A stretch of 64,000 bases of DNA, from positions 6,751,695 to 6,815,694 of the forward strand of contig OY755190.1 of assembly GCA_963576735.1 (NCBI GenBank), written 5' to 3'. Shown here in pieces: positions 21,830 to 33,716 of the stretch. Made by a program: the position numbers and the translations under genes. The stretch's first letter is position 1. Each line of letters begins with the position of its first letter. The stretch comes from Bedellia somnulentella. Its lineage: Eukaryota > Arthropoda > Insecta > Lepidoptera > Bedelliidae. Below the pieces are notes generated by a model. It searched no databases. It was not told the DNA's origin and saw nothing but the letters and a program-made list of their open reading frames with translations.

Positions 21830-22065
21830 TTCTTGCCATAAAAACTACCTGCATCTAAGCACAAACACACATCTTCACAATAGCATAAAAATTCAAAAAA
21901 TAAATCTCATTTCCCTTTCTCTGAATGGAGTCTCTAATATTGAACATCGCAAGGGAGATCAACAGAATGCTGAAAGGTTGTTTATCCCTGGCGGGCAATG
22001 CGATACCGTCCGTGGTCACAACTATCCCCTTTGCAAACCCCTACCGTGGTGATTTGGAGTAATAG
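21830..22065 (+). repeat. Repeat R4, copy 3
   Basis: TTCTTGCCATAAAAACTACC to ATCCCCTTTGCAAACCCCTA; about as long as copy 1. It follows the foldback element 21197-21799. Confidence 0.8.
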
Positions 22066-22134
22066 TTTGTTGAATTGTTGATTAAAATTATTTCTTGTCC
22101 TTTGTACAGAAAAAAATATCTAATTGCAAAATGG

Positions 22135-23700
22135 TAAAAATAAATAAAATAAAAAATAAAATAATCATTTATTTCGAAGTAAAAGGATAAATCTTTGTTT
22201 TTTGAACGTCAAATTTCAACTTAATAATAAGTTTACTTCGGATTCGGAAGGTGTTTTGTTTAGAGAAGAACCCGTAAGAAACTCGTCAACACACAACTTT
22301 TTTTACGTCCATTATAATTTTGGTGTTAGCCCGGAAACATCCTGCACAGAGCCCTGATGACACTAAGCCACTTCATCATTAATGTAATCATTAACATTGT
22401 AATAGGCTTTCGAACTCAGATTTCTTTTAACTACTGGTTTGAATTTTGTTTCTGATAAATTTAAAATGTCCTCAGGTATTTTATTATACATTTTTACGCA
22501 TAACCCCATGAAAGATGTATTTACTTTTGACAATCTGTATTTTGGTACTGAAATTTTATTGTTGTCTCTCAGGTTTCGAATATGTCTGTCACAATTTTTC
22601 ACAAAAGAGGCCTGATTCTCTCTTACATACATAATATTTTCATAAATATATTGACATGGCAGCGTCATTATATTTATTGTTTTAAACAATTCCCTCAGGG
22701 AATCTCGGGATCTCAAATTGTATATAGTTCTTATTGCTCTCTTTTGGAGAATAAATATGGAACCAACATCAGCTGCTCTGCCCCAGTGTAAAATATATTA
22801 CACTATGAAAATAGCTGTAATAAACTAATCGAGCTGTCTGTACATCTGTCAAATGTCTTATTTTCCTAACGGCATATGCAGCACTACTTAGCCTGCCAGC
22901 TAGTGAGCTAATGTGGGGTCCCCATTGTAGCTTGGAGTCCAGAATAATCCCTAAGAAAACTGTGTCATCCGAAAATACTAACTTTTCATTATTTAATTTT
23001 TTTTCATTATCAACGCACCTAACATTAGGTAATACAAATTTAATGCATCTGGTTTTTTTACCATTCAGTACAAGATTATTGGAAGCAAACCATGTTTGAA
23101 TCTGTGAAACCGTGTTATTCACCTCGTCAATATTCTGATTATTTCTTTCAACGTCAAAAACTAAAGAAGTATCATCAGCAAATAACACTATCTTGGACAT
23201 TTTGTCGACCATGAACGGCAAATCATTAATATAAACTAAAAATAAAAATGGGCCCAAAATAGAACCCTGCGGAACACCCATTTTTATATGAGTTCCAGGT
23301 GATATTGCATTATTGATTTGCACTTTCTGTATCTGATCCGAAAAGTAAGACTTTATTAATTTAAGTGCGTCACCTTGTATGCCACAATGTTCTAATTTAA
23401 TAAAAACTTAAAAAGGATTTCATGATCTGCACAATCAAATGCCTTCGTAAGATCGCAAAACAAACCAATAGCATCATTTTTGCGTTCCCACGAATCGAAA
23501 ATGTGTTTCATTAAGGCAACGCCTGCATCGGTTGTAGAGCGGCCCTTCGTAAAGCCAAATTGTTTTGGAAGAAACAATTTGTTTGAAGCGAAATGCAAAA
23601 GCATTTAATTGAACATTAGTTTTTCGAATATTTTACTTAAAACTGGCAGAATTGATATGGGTCTATAACCATCAGGACTAATTTTAATAAAATTCAAGCT
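22135..23700 (-). mobile_element. Jockey/CR1-like LINE fragment with nearly complete RT
   Basis: From 23695 down: DGYRPISILPVLSKIFEKLM; PKQFGFTKGRSTTDAGVALM with LTKAFDCADHEIL (motif A) to 23392; after a gap, GVPQGSILGPFLFLVYINDL and FADDTSLVF (23323-22769); then a frameshift and the C-terminus 22716-22363 ending YYNVNDYINDEVA. The 3' UTR reaches an A/T-rich tail near 22135. Three frame breaks; endonuclease part absent. Confidence 0.88.
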
Positions 23701-23849
23701 AATATATAGAAATAAAGTAAACCTTACAAATATTGTGATAAATTTACGGTTTTTATAATAAGTAGTTGTAAAGTAACGACTTAGACTAACGCTAACGCAT
23801 TTTTTCTTTAAGATAAACTACGAAACAATTTAGGGTTATTGAACTTTTA

Positions 23850-23992
23850 AATGATTGTTGGGGAGGGGACAGAAGAGTTTCTTTCAGTGAAGACCCATCA
23901 CCAAAATCCTTTATTTTACAAACTTCACGTGGCTGAAGATGTTCTTCCTTATTTTAAAATTTTAGCTACCCTGTTAAAGGTTTTGTAGTCTT
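23850..23992 (+). mobile_element. Old SINE1 fragment
   Basis: GACCCATCACCAAAATCCTT and CCTTTATTTTACAAACTTCA match the SINE1 middle; the rest is strongly diverged. Confidence 0.5.
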
Positions 23993-24321
23993 AAAAAATG
24001 GAAATACAATTGGCAATTCCGTTCGGACAATAAGATAATATTTTCGGCATCTTTAGCAGGGAACTATAGTAGGGCCAGTGTTCCTCAACTATTTGCCTCT
24101 TTCACGCTTCTAGATTTAAAGTGTAACTTTTGTGGTATTATGTAAGCTTCAAGGGGTTTCGGTACTTTGTAGTTGAACCCTGCTGTGCTGAATTTTAAGC
24201 TTATCATCTATTTAGATGTAGTTTGTAAGAATACTTTTGTAAGTTTTGATAAAATTTTGTAAATATTTATGGCACAAATAATATAGAATGATCCTGTTTT
24301 AAACAACATTTACACACACTT

Positions 24322-24862
24322 ACATATGCGCACGGTCATAAATCCCAAAAAGGGGAGCCAGAGCTCCAGAGCTAGAAAGTCCTCAGCCATATCTTTTTAT
24401 GTTTGTGGCAGATGATCAATTGATTTTTGTTTACCATAAAATGCTCTTAGGCTATACCTGAAAATCAGTGTTTTTGCTTTATAGCATTTATAAACGCTGA
24501 GTTATGGCCTAGTTTGTGTTACCATAGCGCACATACCTTGCACATTTGTAATTTGTTTTTTTCTTTTATTATCACACATTTTTACTTTTTACTTTTATTT
24601 TTGTATGTGTTTTAATGTGTGTAATGTGTTTTAATTTGTTGTATGAGATTGTTATGATAAAACAAATAAAGTTTTTATCTATCTATCTATATTTGGAAGT
24701 TAATAGGGGACAAGATGGTAGAAATTAAGTATCGTTTGTGATGGGTTTCCAACCGCATCGACCAAAAACCACTTACAAAAGTCCCATATGCTTAGTCAAC
24801 TCTCACGACATCCGTTGGTAGAAAGGAGTAGTGACATCCAAAGCCAGCTGTACATGGCACAC
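24322..24862 (-). mobile_element. SINE1 split by a LINE tail
   Basis: The tail half is 24322-24402 (GCGCACGGTCATAAATCCCA, CCTCAGCCAT) and the head half 24693-24862 (ATTTGGAAGTTAATAGGGGA to AGCCAGCTGTACATGGCAC). The insertion point is within CCTCAGCCACTTTTGGAAG. Confidence 0.75.
24403..24692 (+). mobile_element. LINE 3' UTR with (ATCT)n tail, inserted in SINE1
   Basis: A non-coding segment ending AATAAAGTTTTTATCTATCT. It sits between two halves of one - strand SINE1 (24322-24402 and 24693-24862), so it is a later insertion. It is typical of CR1/jockey-like 3' ends. Confidence 0.6.
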
Positions 24863-24957
24863 ACAAACCATACTCAATTTATTAAGTATTATATATTATG
24901 CAAAGTATTTTCACTCTTTAACATGTACCACATCAACGCACAAATTTTATTTATTAA

Positions 24958-25206
24958 CATACATACATACATATACTCACGGCTATAAATCCCTAGATGG
25001 GGTTGCCAGAGCTAAGGAATTAGAAATTCCTCAGCCACTTTTGGAAAGTTAAGTGGCGAAAAGATGGTAAAATAAAGGTTGTTGGTGATGGGTCTCCAAC
25101 CTCATCGCCCAAAAATCCCTTAAAAGCCCCAATACCGTTAGTCGCCTCTTACGTACACCCACCGGAAGAAACGGTAGTGCTATTCTAAGCCGCCACTACA
25201 CAGCTA
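24958..25206 (-). mobile_element. SINE1, full length
   Basis: CATACATACATACATATACT, CTCACGGCTATAAATCCCTA to AAGCCGCCACTACACAGCTA, little diverged. Confidence 0.9.
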
Positions 25207-25384
25207 ATTTATTAACTCTTATTTATTAATCTTCGGACACCTTCCTTTTTAAGGTTTCATAGCTAAAAGGTAAATAATGAAAACCTAGTTGTTTCGTCAT
25301 GTCTGTCTGTTAGTCCGTGTGCCACAGCAATTTATTTAGATTTAGAATCAAATTCATTTACTAATATTATATCATGTCATATAA

Positions 25385-25570
25385 GGTGTATAGTATATAC
25401 CCGAATAACGAATTTACCGATCTTACCTTCCAAAGGTTGTCTGGAAGAGATCGCTTTTAGCGATAAGAACACCATTTGTACTTCACTGTAAACTGTTTGA
25501 TCATATTTTATTTTATTTTTTTGTAAATAATTTATGTTTGATGTGCAATAAAGAGTTTTTCTATTCTATA
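25385..25570 (+). mobile_element. LINE 3' tail family T (ATTCT tail)
   Basis: It shares CCTTCCAAAGGTTGTCTGGA, GATCGCTTTTAGCGATAAG and ATGTGCAATAAAGAG with copies at 33,160-33,334 and (reverse) 27,722-27,862. It ends with an AATAAA-like signal and a TTCTAT tail, as LINE 3' ends do. Confidence 0.6.
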
Positions 25571-25849
25571 CAGTACGATAATTTAAATAAGTTGTTGTTA
25601 GTTCAATTGAATCTTTCATGTATTATCCAATACTCACATATCTATAACATAGTATTCAATAAAAAGGAAAACATGCGTCGAAATGAAAACATCAATCCAC
25701 ACACGAGTTTTACATCGACGAAAACTTAATCAATAACTTTCTTTGCTAGCATCAGAACCGAAAATGAAACGCGTTTAAATGGTAAAAATATAACGTATAG
25801 TCTTAACCAGTTAGAAGAAAATAAACTATCAAATTTAGCTCTTTTAATT

Positions 25850-26382
25850 TAATGTGTTGTTAGTTTATGTGGTCTGATAGTGTAGTTATCTCTCTAGTGT
25901 GTAAAAAGCATCTACGTAAAACCGGCAGTCCCATAGTGCGCATGCTTAAAAATGAAATTAGTACTGCGCATGTGCGTCACAAATAAAAATGGCGATCGCC
26001 TTGCATCCTACTGTATACTGTAATGATTAACACCTTAAATATATATAAAATAACGAAAACAGACAAATAAACTATTAAAAAATGTGAAGCTGTGGATAAG
26101 GCAATATCAAATTAATAAACTATGTGCCAAATTGTAAGTTAAAGTGATTATTTAGATGGAGTTTTATGTTGCTGTGTTGACAAGTGGAAAATAACGAAGT
26201 TAACATTTTATTTAGAAGTTAATCAATTAAGGAGTCAAGTTATGATAACAAATATGTCGAAAATCAATCAAAAGACTTCTTAGATGATTCTTTGGCGGTC
26301 TTTCTTTCAGTATCTTACGGCATCGGCATTGGCTAACAAAAGAGAACGTTTCATTCATTCAAACTGAATAACCACTCACCAG
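25850..26382 (+). promoter_or_regulatory. Repeat-poor block with promoter-like motifs and a splice donor
   Basis: This stretch matches none of the local repeat families. It carries TGCGCATGC (25937-25945) and TGCGCATGTGCG (25965-25976), which resemble NRF1-type TATA-less promoter motifs, and an AAATGGCG motif near 25,987. It ends CACCAG/GTATGT at 26382/26383, a consensus 5' splice site. No long ORF is present, so it could be a 5' UTR exon of a + strand gene; the K2P gene is the next one downstream. That link is inference. Confidence 0.3.
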
Positions 26383-26611
26383 GTATGTTTATTTTAATTA
26401 CAATACGATCTTATATTATTAAAAATACTAATGCGTCCTGTTTATTGAAGTTTTTGCTTATTTTAATACTCCAGTAGTAATTTAGGACAGTGCCATAGAG
26501 CTAGTACTCTAGTAGTACTACTGTTTGCTATTAGCGTAAGGGTTGTTAAAGAGGTCAAGAAGGTTAGTTTTAACTCTTTTATGTTAGTTGGGCAAATAGT
26601 ATATTGACTGT

Positions 26612-26920
26612 GCTGTATAGTGTCGGCTTAGAATAGCACTACCCCATTTCTTCCGGTGGGTATAAGTAAGAGGCGACTAGCGGTATTGGGGCTTTAAAGG
26701 GATTATTTGGGCGATGCGGTTGGAGATCCATCACCAACAACCTTTTTTTTACCATCTTTTCTCCACGCAACTTCCTAAAGTGGCTGAGGAATATCTAATT
26801 CCATAGCTCTGGCTACCCCTTCTAGGGATTTATAGCCGTGAGTATATGTACGTATGTTTAAGGAATTAGAAATTCCTCAGCCACTTTTGGAAATGTGAGT
26901 AGGGAAAAATAAATGATTCT
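26612..26920 (+). mobile_element. SINE1, full length, followed by an inverted SINE1 tail piece
   Basis: Forward copy 26612-26860 (GCTGTATAGTGTCGGCTTAG to GTGAGTATATGTACGTATG). Directly after it lies a reverse fragment (26861-26920, AAGGAATTAGAAATTCCTCA). Confidence 0.85.
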
Positions 26921-27485
26921 AAAAAAGACAGAAAACAACGGTTGGGGCCCGATTCAGGAGTTCAGAGATTTTTCTAATAATTCACTTACGCCATTCGTTC
27001 ACCAAACACCATACCGCACTTTTTACAAAACACACTATTCATGACATTTCTTGAAGACTGAGGGTATTGGTATTTTCAGTAATTGTTGGGCAATGCTCCT
27101 ATTACTATTATCTGGTTACTCCTGTTTTGGAAGGTATAGCCATTAGTGAGGAATAGTGTGTTTTGTGAATAATACCCGCAGGACAAGAGTGGTATATCTT
27201 TTCTAAGCTGACACTACAACTTTAATATTATGCTTACTATTACATACATGAATCGGATAGTCTGGTATAAATCCCAAAAAATATTTTTACAGAATTAAAA
27301 TCCCTCAGCCGTTTCCTAAACAATACTTATTATAAATTAGGGAAAAATCAAATATTATATCAAAAACGTAATTTTATTCAAAACCCTTGTCTGTAAGTCA
27401 CTAAGCCTTTCAGTTGCACGTGATACTGGCAGATACTTTGAAGGCACCAATATTTTAGTCCATAGTCATTTCATTTTATGAACTA

Positions 27486-27722
27486 CAAGCTGACCCGGCT
27501 GTTTTTCTATATAAATTATTACTAGAAAATTTCTAGTCAATAAAAAATAAACAAAAATGACCGGGGTAGACAACCCTTATCACTTGCAAGTATAGAAAAT
27601 TGTTACCAACCTATTCTCAGACCTACCGAACGTGTATGCAAAATTTAATTTAAATCGGTTCAGCCGTTTCGTAGGATTTTGGGTACAAACACAGTGACAC
27701 GTGAATTTACTAATTTACATAT
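27486..27722 (-). mobile_element. Diverged non-autonomous Helitron-like repeat
   Basis: It shares the AGCTGACCCGGC terminus and the ATCGGTTCAGCCGTTTCGTA core with the 33.5 kb type, but the terminal CTAG is mutated. Confidence 0.5.
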
Positions 27723-27862
27723 TGGAGAATAGAATAGAATAACTCTTTATTGTACATCGAACACAAATTTACAAAAGTTATAATAAGTGAGGTACAATTG
27801 GTGGTCTTATCGCTAAAAGCGATCTCTTCCTGATAACCTTTGATGGGTGAGATCGATTAATT
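27722..27862 (-). mobile_element. LINE 3' tail family T, reverse
   Basis: Begins GAATAGAATAGAATAACTCT and continues with the reverse of the same tail (TCTTATCGCTAAAAGCGATC). A scrap of the same family lies at about 9,515-9,575. Confidence 0.65.
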
Positions 27863-28261
27863 AATTATTTGGGTAGATGCACAAAACAAGGCCAAAAGGA
27901 AAATACTAAGATATTAAGCTTACTTAAAACTAACTTATTTATTTTAAATATCAATATAAATATTGATCATACAAAATAATATAGATATTTAATGAATATG
28001 AACACATACATAAATAACTACATACTTTTATATATACAAGCAATACAAATACCTAAATAAAATACACATATACGTGACAACGTAAGATTTCCAAACATAT
28101 TATTTCTCTTCTAGCGTGTTTCTAGGCTAAAATCTTTGACGGTATTTTCTTACTTTATCACTTTGTTAGATTTATCCAAGTTCGATTAGAATATTGCATA
28201 CGTCAAGTAATAAAACGAACTAGTCACCCTGAGATACCTATTTTGGTTTGATGACTATTTT
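27863..28261. other. No feature recognised
   Basis: AT-rich. 28640-29110 and 29671-30199 are also without supported features. Confidence 0.5.
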
Positions 28262-28610
28262 GCTAAACATACATACATACGTATACTCAATCATTATTTC
28301 CCATTGGGGTAGTTAGAGACGCCACTTTGTACGATTCTGGCAAACCTCCTTAGCTTCGTAAACATCCATCAATCTTTACATACACGCTCTTTTTTTCTTT
28401 ATACTTCGGACACCTGCCTTTTGAGCACATTGTCTACTTGGTCCAAAACAGTCCTCCGAGGTCAACTTCTACTAACATTATCTTCCACATTGGCTTTATA
28501 GATCTATTTTTACCAATTTACTACCATCCATCTTAACATTCCTTTAATCTTTTCATCTTTCATCTTTTATACAATATCATCTTTCACACCGCTTTTTCAC
28601 GCTTTCAGCA
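28262..28610 (-). mobile_element. Degenerate RTE 3' fragment
   Basis: (ATAC)n tail at 28267, then GCCACTTTGTACGATTCTGG, CACCTGCCTTTTGAGCACAT, CTACTAACATTATCTTCCAC and TTTCACACCGC, all matching the RTE C-terminal region in reverse with many indels. Confidence 0.75.
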
Positions 28611-29118
28611 TATTGCTCAAGTTATTGTAATTTACACCTGGCAACTGTATTGATTTATCAAAAAAAACTAATATTACAAAAATAAGAAGATACATCCTAC
28701 ATATATATAATGGCATATTATTAAAAACAAAAACTTTACTCCTCCGATAATGCAGAGAAGATAAATGAGATTTCTTAGTAACATGACTTTAATATCCTTC
28801 TTAAAAGCTAATAACGTCTAGTAATAAGTAACTTCCGCTGCATAATATGTACCTCACCTATATACCCCCTACACTGTTTAATATCAATCTGAAACTTGAA
28901 AACTTTTCTGAGCTGAGCTAATTTGTGCATGTTCGATGACTTTATGAAATTTCTCTCTTACCGAACTCAAAATCATTGTGCACGCCATATATATCCCTGA
29001 AGGGGTAGCCGCGGAGCTTATATTTCATAAAAACGACTGAAATGTTTGTGACTAGGTGCTTAGAGTACTTTCGAACACATAAATTCCTATTTAATATACG
29101 TTTAACTTAAAAGTTTTG

Positions 29119-29345
29119 ATGACGTCCGTGGCCGAGTGGATACCTATGGACTAGCTTCTCGGTCCGGAGGGAGGTTGCAGGTTCGATCCCCGCTAAGAGC
29201 AACATATATGTGATGAACTTAAATGATTGTTTGTTAGTCTTGGATGTTATTGATATGTATCATATTAAATATGTCGTTGAGTTAGTATCCTATAATACAA
29301 GTCATACTTAGTTTGGGGCTAACTTGATCTTTATATAATTTATCC
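29119..29345 (+). mobile_element. SINE3 (tRNA-headed, Ser/Leu-like)
   Basis: It starts with a tRNA-like head: GTGGCCGAGTGGATA (box A) and CAGGTTCGATCCCC (box B), with a long variable-arm-like stretch between. A body with GATTGTTTGTTAGTCTTGGA and CTTAGTTTGGGGCTAACTTG is shared with copies at 6010-6215 and 31889-32102. Confidence 0.8.
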
Positions 29346-29417
29346 GTTTTTTTTATTTCGCACGAGTAGCGTAGTTTTAAAAATATCTGAAATTTCTTCA
29401 ATCGATTATCAATTCTT

Positions 29418-29670
29418 GCCGTGTAGTGCCGGCTTAGAATGATACACTACCCCTTTTTACCCACGGGTGTCGTAAGAGATGACTAAGGGTATTGGGGCTT
29501 TTTATTGGATTTTTGGGCAATGCGGTTGGAGACCCATCACCAAAAACCTTTATTTTACCGCCTTTTCCCCACTCGACTTCCAAAAGTGGCTGAGGAATTT
29601 ATAATTCCTTGGCTCTAGCTACCCCTTCTAGGGAATTATAGCCGTGAGTATATGTATGTGTGTATGTATG
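29418..29670 (+). mobile_element. SINE1, full length
   Basis: GCCGTGTAGTGCCGGCTTAG to GTGAGTATATGTATGTGTG; CCGGCTTAGAATGATACACT subtype. Confidence 0.88.
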
Positions 29671-30199
29671 TTCTCCAATTACTGCTCGCCCTTTGTGAAA
29701 TTTAGCGCAATGATTACAACTTATGGCACTCCTAAATAGTGTAACTTTGAGATTGTGAAAGTGCTTTTATGAACGGTTAAGTATCTCCTAAAATAAGCCC
29801 TTGAAAACTAACAATGAGAGTTACAAACTTAGCATACATCATACATATACACACGGCTTTATTATGCTTGCGCAACCGTGTTACACAAAAATACCCATTA
29901 TAGCATGATTCAGTATTCAGGTGCAACGACGGCGCGATGGCTTATTTCTTATATAAGTTTGGTGTTTTCATACCGATTTCTATGATTCTCTCCGATTTCG
30001 GCACAATGTTTTTTTCTTTTAATTAGAGATGAGTGAGAGTATTATAAACGTAAGAGTAAACAAATATAATCAGAATGCTCCAAACTGCTAAGCTATCAGG
30101 AGTTACACGTGTTATTGTAAGTCAACCATAAAAGATAGACATATGCTGTTCGGGGATATTTTTTAGACAATTTTATGTGGAATATTTCCGTCATACATA

Positions 30200-30570
30200 A
30201 TTTCTATGTAACTTTAACCATTAAGGATACACGCGTGTCGGAAGCTAAAAAAGTTTAGTAACTTGTCCCGTTTTCCCAAAATTTCCCAAAAATCCCCTTC
30301 ACTACTCTGTTAAAAAGTATACTATAATCTGCCTAGGAGTATGAAAAATAACTGTACCAAGTTTCGTTAAAATCCGTCGAGTAGTTTTTATTTCCATAAG
30401 GAACATACAAACCGACAGACAGACAGACAGAAAGACAGACAGGCAGACAAAAATTTTACTGATAGCATTTTTGGCATCAGTATCGATCACTTAAGCACCC
30501 CCTGATCGTTATTTTGAGAATATTATTCATGTACAGAGTTGACCTCACTGCAGAGTTAAGTATTCAGGGA
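30200..30570. repeat. Dispersed repeat with GACAGACAGACAGACAG run
   Basis: AAGTTTCGTTAAAATCCGTC, AGTAGTTTTTATTTCCATAA, the GACA repeats (30413-30448), then GGCATCAGTATCGATCACTT. This arrangement is known to me from lepidopteran dispersed repeats; ends not defined. Confidence 0.45.
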
Positions 30571-30892
30571 CTTAGGAATTTCATGATGTGCAGCGAATTA
30601 TGAACAACTTTTAAATTGTACTCTTATAACGATGATTTTGTGACCTTGAATGTGTAAAAACAAATGTTTTAGACTGTACCAATGTAGGCTGATTACCTAT
30701 TGCTGCAAAAACCATAATCACATCTCAGCCATGTGAATATACTGAGAAGGCGCTGTCCGATCATTCTACAGAGATTTCACAAATGGATATTGTAAAATAT
30801 ATTTGATATAGACCCCTTATTTCTTTCGAAGTAGGGAAGCATGACAAAAATAGACAAATGTTTAAACATGAAATATTTTCTTCAATATGTAT

Positions 30893-31575
30893 AATCGGCG
30901 AACAAACATAAAAAACCGGCCAAGTGCGAGTCGGATCGCGCACTAAGGGTTCCGTACTATCATATATATAGAAAATCCCGTTTGTGTGAAAATCATGGGA
31001 GCCAAATTAGGTGAGTAATTTGATTTATGACGTTTAAAAATAGAACTACGGGCTAGATCTCATTCAAACCAATTTTCGTTAGTAGTTTGTATAGTAATAC
31101 ACATCATATATTTTTTTCAGTATTATCATGCCCATATTTTAGAAGTTACGGGGGGGGGGACACACATTTTAGCACTTTGAAAAAGTCTCTCGCGCAAACT
31201 ATTCAGTTTTGAAAAAAATGATATAAGAAACCTCAACATCATTTTCAAATACCTTTTGATAGATACCCCACACGTATAGGTTTGATGAAAAAAAAAAATT
31301 TGAGTTTCAGTTCTATGTATGGGGAACCCTAAAAATTTTGGTATTTTTTTCAGATTTTATTTTAAAATCTTAATGCGGTTTACAGAATACATCTACGCAC
31401 CAATTTCCAATAATGTAGTTCTTATAGTTTCGGAATAAACTGGCTGTGACATACGGACGGACGGACGGACAGACAGACATGACGAATCTATGAGGGTCCC
31501 GTTTTTGCCATTTGGCTACGGAACCCTAAAAATGGTCGAATTGACAACACTCCTTTTTTTGAAGTCGGTTAAAAA
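30893..31575. mobile_element. Lepidopteran 'TTCCGTA' MITE nested in an AACCGACTTC-type element
   Basis: An AGGGTTCCGTA/TACGGAACCCT inverted-repeat element (about 30946-31529), with GGACGGACGGACAGACAGAC near its end, sits between GGCGAACAAACATAAAAAA and GGTCGAATTGACAACACTCC. Both flanks belong to the AACCGACTTC type. The element is widespread in Lepidoptera (memory). Confidence 0.6.
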
Positions 31576-31888
31576 GTAGGATAATTATAAATGTATATAT
31601 AGTTAGTTTCCATTACGGTAGGCAGAGACTATCGATCTTAACTCAAACTCTAACTGAAAGTCGAACGTTCACGCCGTATATCCCCGAAGGGGTTGGCAGA
31701 GGTACTAACATTTCTGAACATCACGTGTCATTGTCACCTGGTGTTCAGTACACACGATTTGCTTGGACAGTGCACTCACATGATAGGGGAGAGGCCTATC
31801 GGCGTTATGTATGAGTACATAGTCACATAACTAATTACAAACTTAGCTATGTGGGTTTCCTCACGATGTTTTTCCTCACAGTTAACAA

Positions 31889-32102
31889 TATATAAACGGA
31901 CATATTATACACAGATTAAGTTAGCCCCGAACTAAGTGTAACTTGTAGTATGGGACACTAACTCAACGGTATATTTAATATTATATAATACACATATAAG
32001 TAACATCCAAGACTAAGAAACAATCATTTATGCTCATCACATAAATGTTGGCTTCAGCGGGATTAATTTTCACCTATCCACTCGGCCACGGCTGTCGTCA
32101 AA
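31889..32102 (-). mobile_element. SINE3, reverse, inserted in SINE2
   Basis: TATATAAACGGACATATTAT, CCAAGACTAAGAAACAATCA and TCCACTCGGCCACGGCTGTC match SINE3 in reverse. It interrupts the SINE2 at 31664-32400. Confidence 0.78.
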
Positions 32103-32108
32103 CATACG

Positions 32109-32359
32109 CACGCTTAATACTACAGTGATCTAAGTCAAAATGTTGATGTGTTGAGATACAAGACTTCACAGACCTTAAAATCATGCTCTACAATATATGA
32201 ATACGAGATGATAAAGACCTAAGTGAAATTGAACCTTTTTGTGTTAAGAATACGAGTGTTTTCTCGTGTCTATGTTGTAGAGCATGCTTTTTAAGGTCTG
32301 TAAAGTATTGTAAGTCAATTAATCAATATTTTGACATAGGTCACTGTAGTATTAAGCGA
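32109..32359. mobile_element. Inverted-repeat MITE
   Basis: Ends CGCTTAATACTACAGTGA and TCACTGTAGTATTAAGCG, with ~85-bp arms also sharing AGCATG and AGACCTTAAAA segments. It lies inside the split SINE2. No clear target duplication. Confidence 0.78.
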
Positions 32360-32400
32360 TTAACGATAAGCGGTGTTCTACCCACTGAGCTACCACGTCT

Positions 32401-32900
32401 GCCCTGAACGTTTGTAGGAGTATTATCTTTTATACAGGCTATTAACTACAATTCACAATTTCATCGGTCTATTACGTTTTTTAATGGATTTTACCTACTC
32501 ACAAAAAGGGGGCTGAAGGGCTAAGTTTCATCAAGAGAAATCTAAAAGACGTCTTCATAGCTTCTGGAAGGGAAGTTATGTTCTCAATAGAAAATTACAT
32601 TACAAAGCCTTTTGTTAAGCTCTCTCTATTGTTTTTCATGAGCTTTATCTAAACAGCCTGGCCGTATTTTAGATGGAAGTATTAATAAAACATGATGCTT
32701 GGTGAAATGTTACTTAGTACCGCAATATTTATGATAGGAATTTTAAGCGTAGTCTTTCGTAATATCATATTGTCTTTAAAATGAAGACTTAATGGTTTAT
32801 TTTTGTAAAAGTTACTTAAATTTATGAAAAAGGCAAAGGGCATCTCAAGAAATTTTGTTCAATGGACAAAAGTAGGGCTGCAAATTTACCAGAGATGAGA
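32401..32900. other. No feature recognised
   Basis: AT-rich unique-looking sequence; no ORF or repeat. Confidence 0.5.
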
Positions 32901-32901
32901 T

Positions 32902-33106
32902 GTTGTGTAGTGTAGGTTTAGAATAGCACTACCCCATTTCTAACCGTGGGTGATCGCAAAAGGCGACTAAGGGCTTTTTAAGTGATCGTCCGACCCGTCA
33001 CCAAAAACCCTTACTTTAATTCTATCTTTTTTTCACTCAACTTCCAAATGTGGCTGAAGAATTATTATTCCGAAACTCTCGCTACCCCTTTTAGAGATTT
33101 TGGCCA
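32902..33106 (+). mobile_element. SINE1, 3' end lost
   Basis: GTTGTGTAGTGTAGGTTTAG through TCTCGCTACCCCTTTTAGAG; no TATG tail. Confidence 0.8.
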
Positions 33107-33159
33107 ACAGATTAGCTTGAATCTTTAAAACACATTCCTGGCTTATCCTTTCACATCTA

Positions 33160-33334
33160 GTATAGTACCCAGATAACTAGTTTACCGATCTCACCTTCCA
33201 AAGGTTGTCTGGAAGAGATCGCTTTTAGCGATAAGACCGCCGATTGTACCTCACTGTAAACTGTATGATAATTTCTTTTGTAAATTTGTGTTTGATGTAC
33301 AATAAAGAGTTATTCTATTCTATTCTATTCTATA
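33160..33334 (+). mobile_element. LINE 3' tail family T
   Basis: Same family as 25,385, closely similar, with tail (TATTC)n. The coding part of the LINE is not present next to it. Confidence 0.65.
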
Positions 33335-33474
33335 GTCACACATCTCTCCTCTCTGGTAAATTTGCAGCCTAAGAATATTTTTCGTGTGATACAAATCAGT
33401 AATATATAAAACTGCTAATTTGACCTTGAATAAACACAAGGGAATGATGGGGACTTTTAAGGCTTTATTTTTAA

Positions 33475-33713
33475 CTAGCTGACCCGACAGACTTCGTACT
33501 GTCAAATTTGCTTATGACAAAGCTTAAGGCGTTTTTTTAATTAATTTAATAAAACCTCAAAAATTTTAGCCTATGTGTTATTCTGATGTATAAGCTATAT
33601 TGTGGTAAAGTTTCATTCAAATCCATTCAGTAGTTTTACGTGAAAGAGTAACAAAGATCCATACATCTATACATCCATACTTACAAACTTTCGCCTTTAT
33701 AATATTAATAGGA
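33475..33713 (-). mobile_element. Small non-autonomous Helitron
   Basis: On the - strand it begins TCCTATTAATATTATAAAGG after A and ends GGGTCAGCTAG before T. It carries the CGAAAGTTTGTAAG start shared by lepidopteran non-autonomous Helitrons. About 239 bp, no ORF. Confidence 0.75.
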
Positions 33714-33716
33714 TTT

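Larger units (their letters stand above)
31664..32400 (-). mobile_element. SINE2 copy split by SINE3 and a MITE
   Basis: SINE2 body and tail lie at 31664-31888. The tRNA-like head (TACCCACTGAGCTACCACGT in + orientation) lies at 32360-32400. In between are a reverse SINE3 (31889-32102) and a 250-bp inverted-repeat element (32109-32359). Confidence 0.75.

Noticed and set aside
29119..29200. Functional tRNA-Ser/Leu
   Set aside because: Boxes are good, but the same head plus body occurs in three places, so it is a SINE; no clean acceptor stem.
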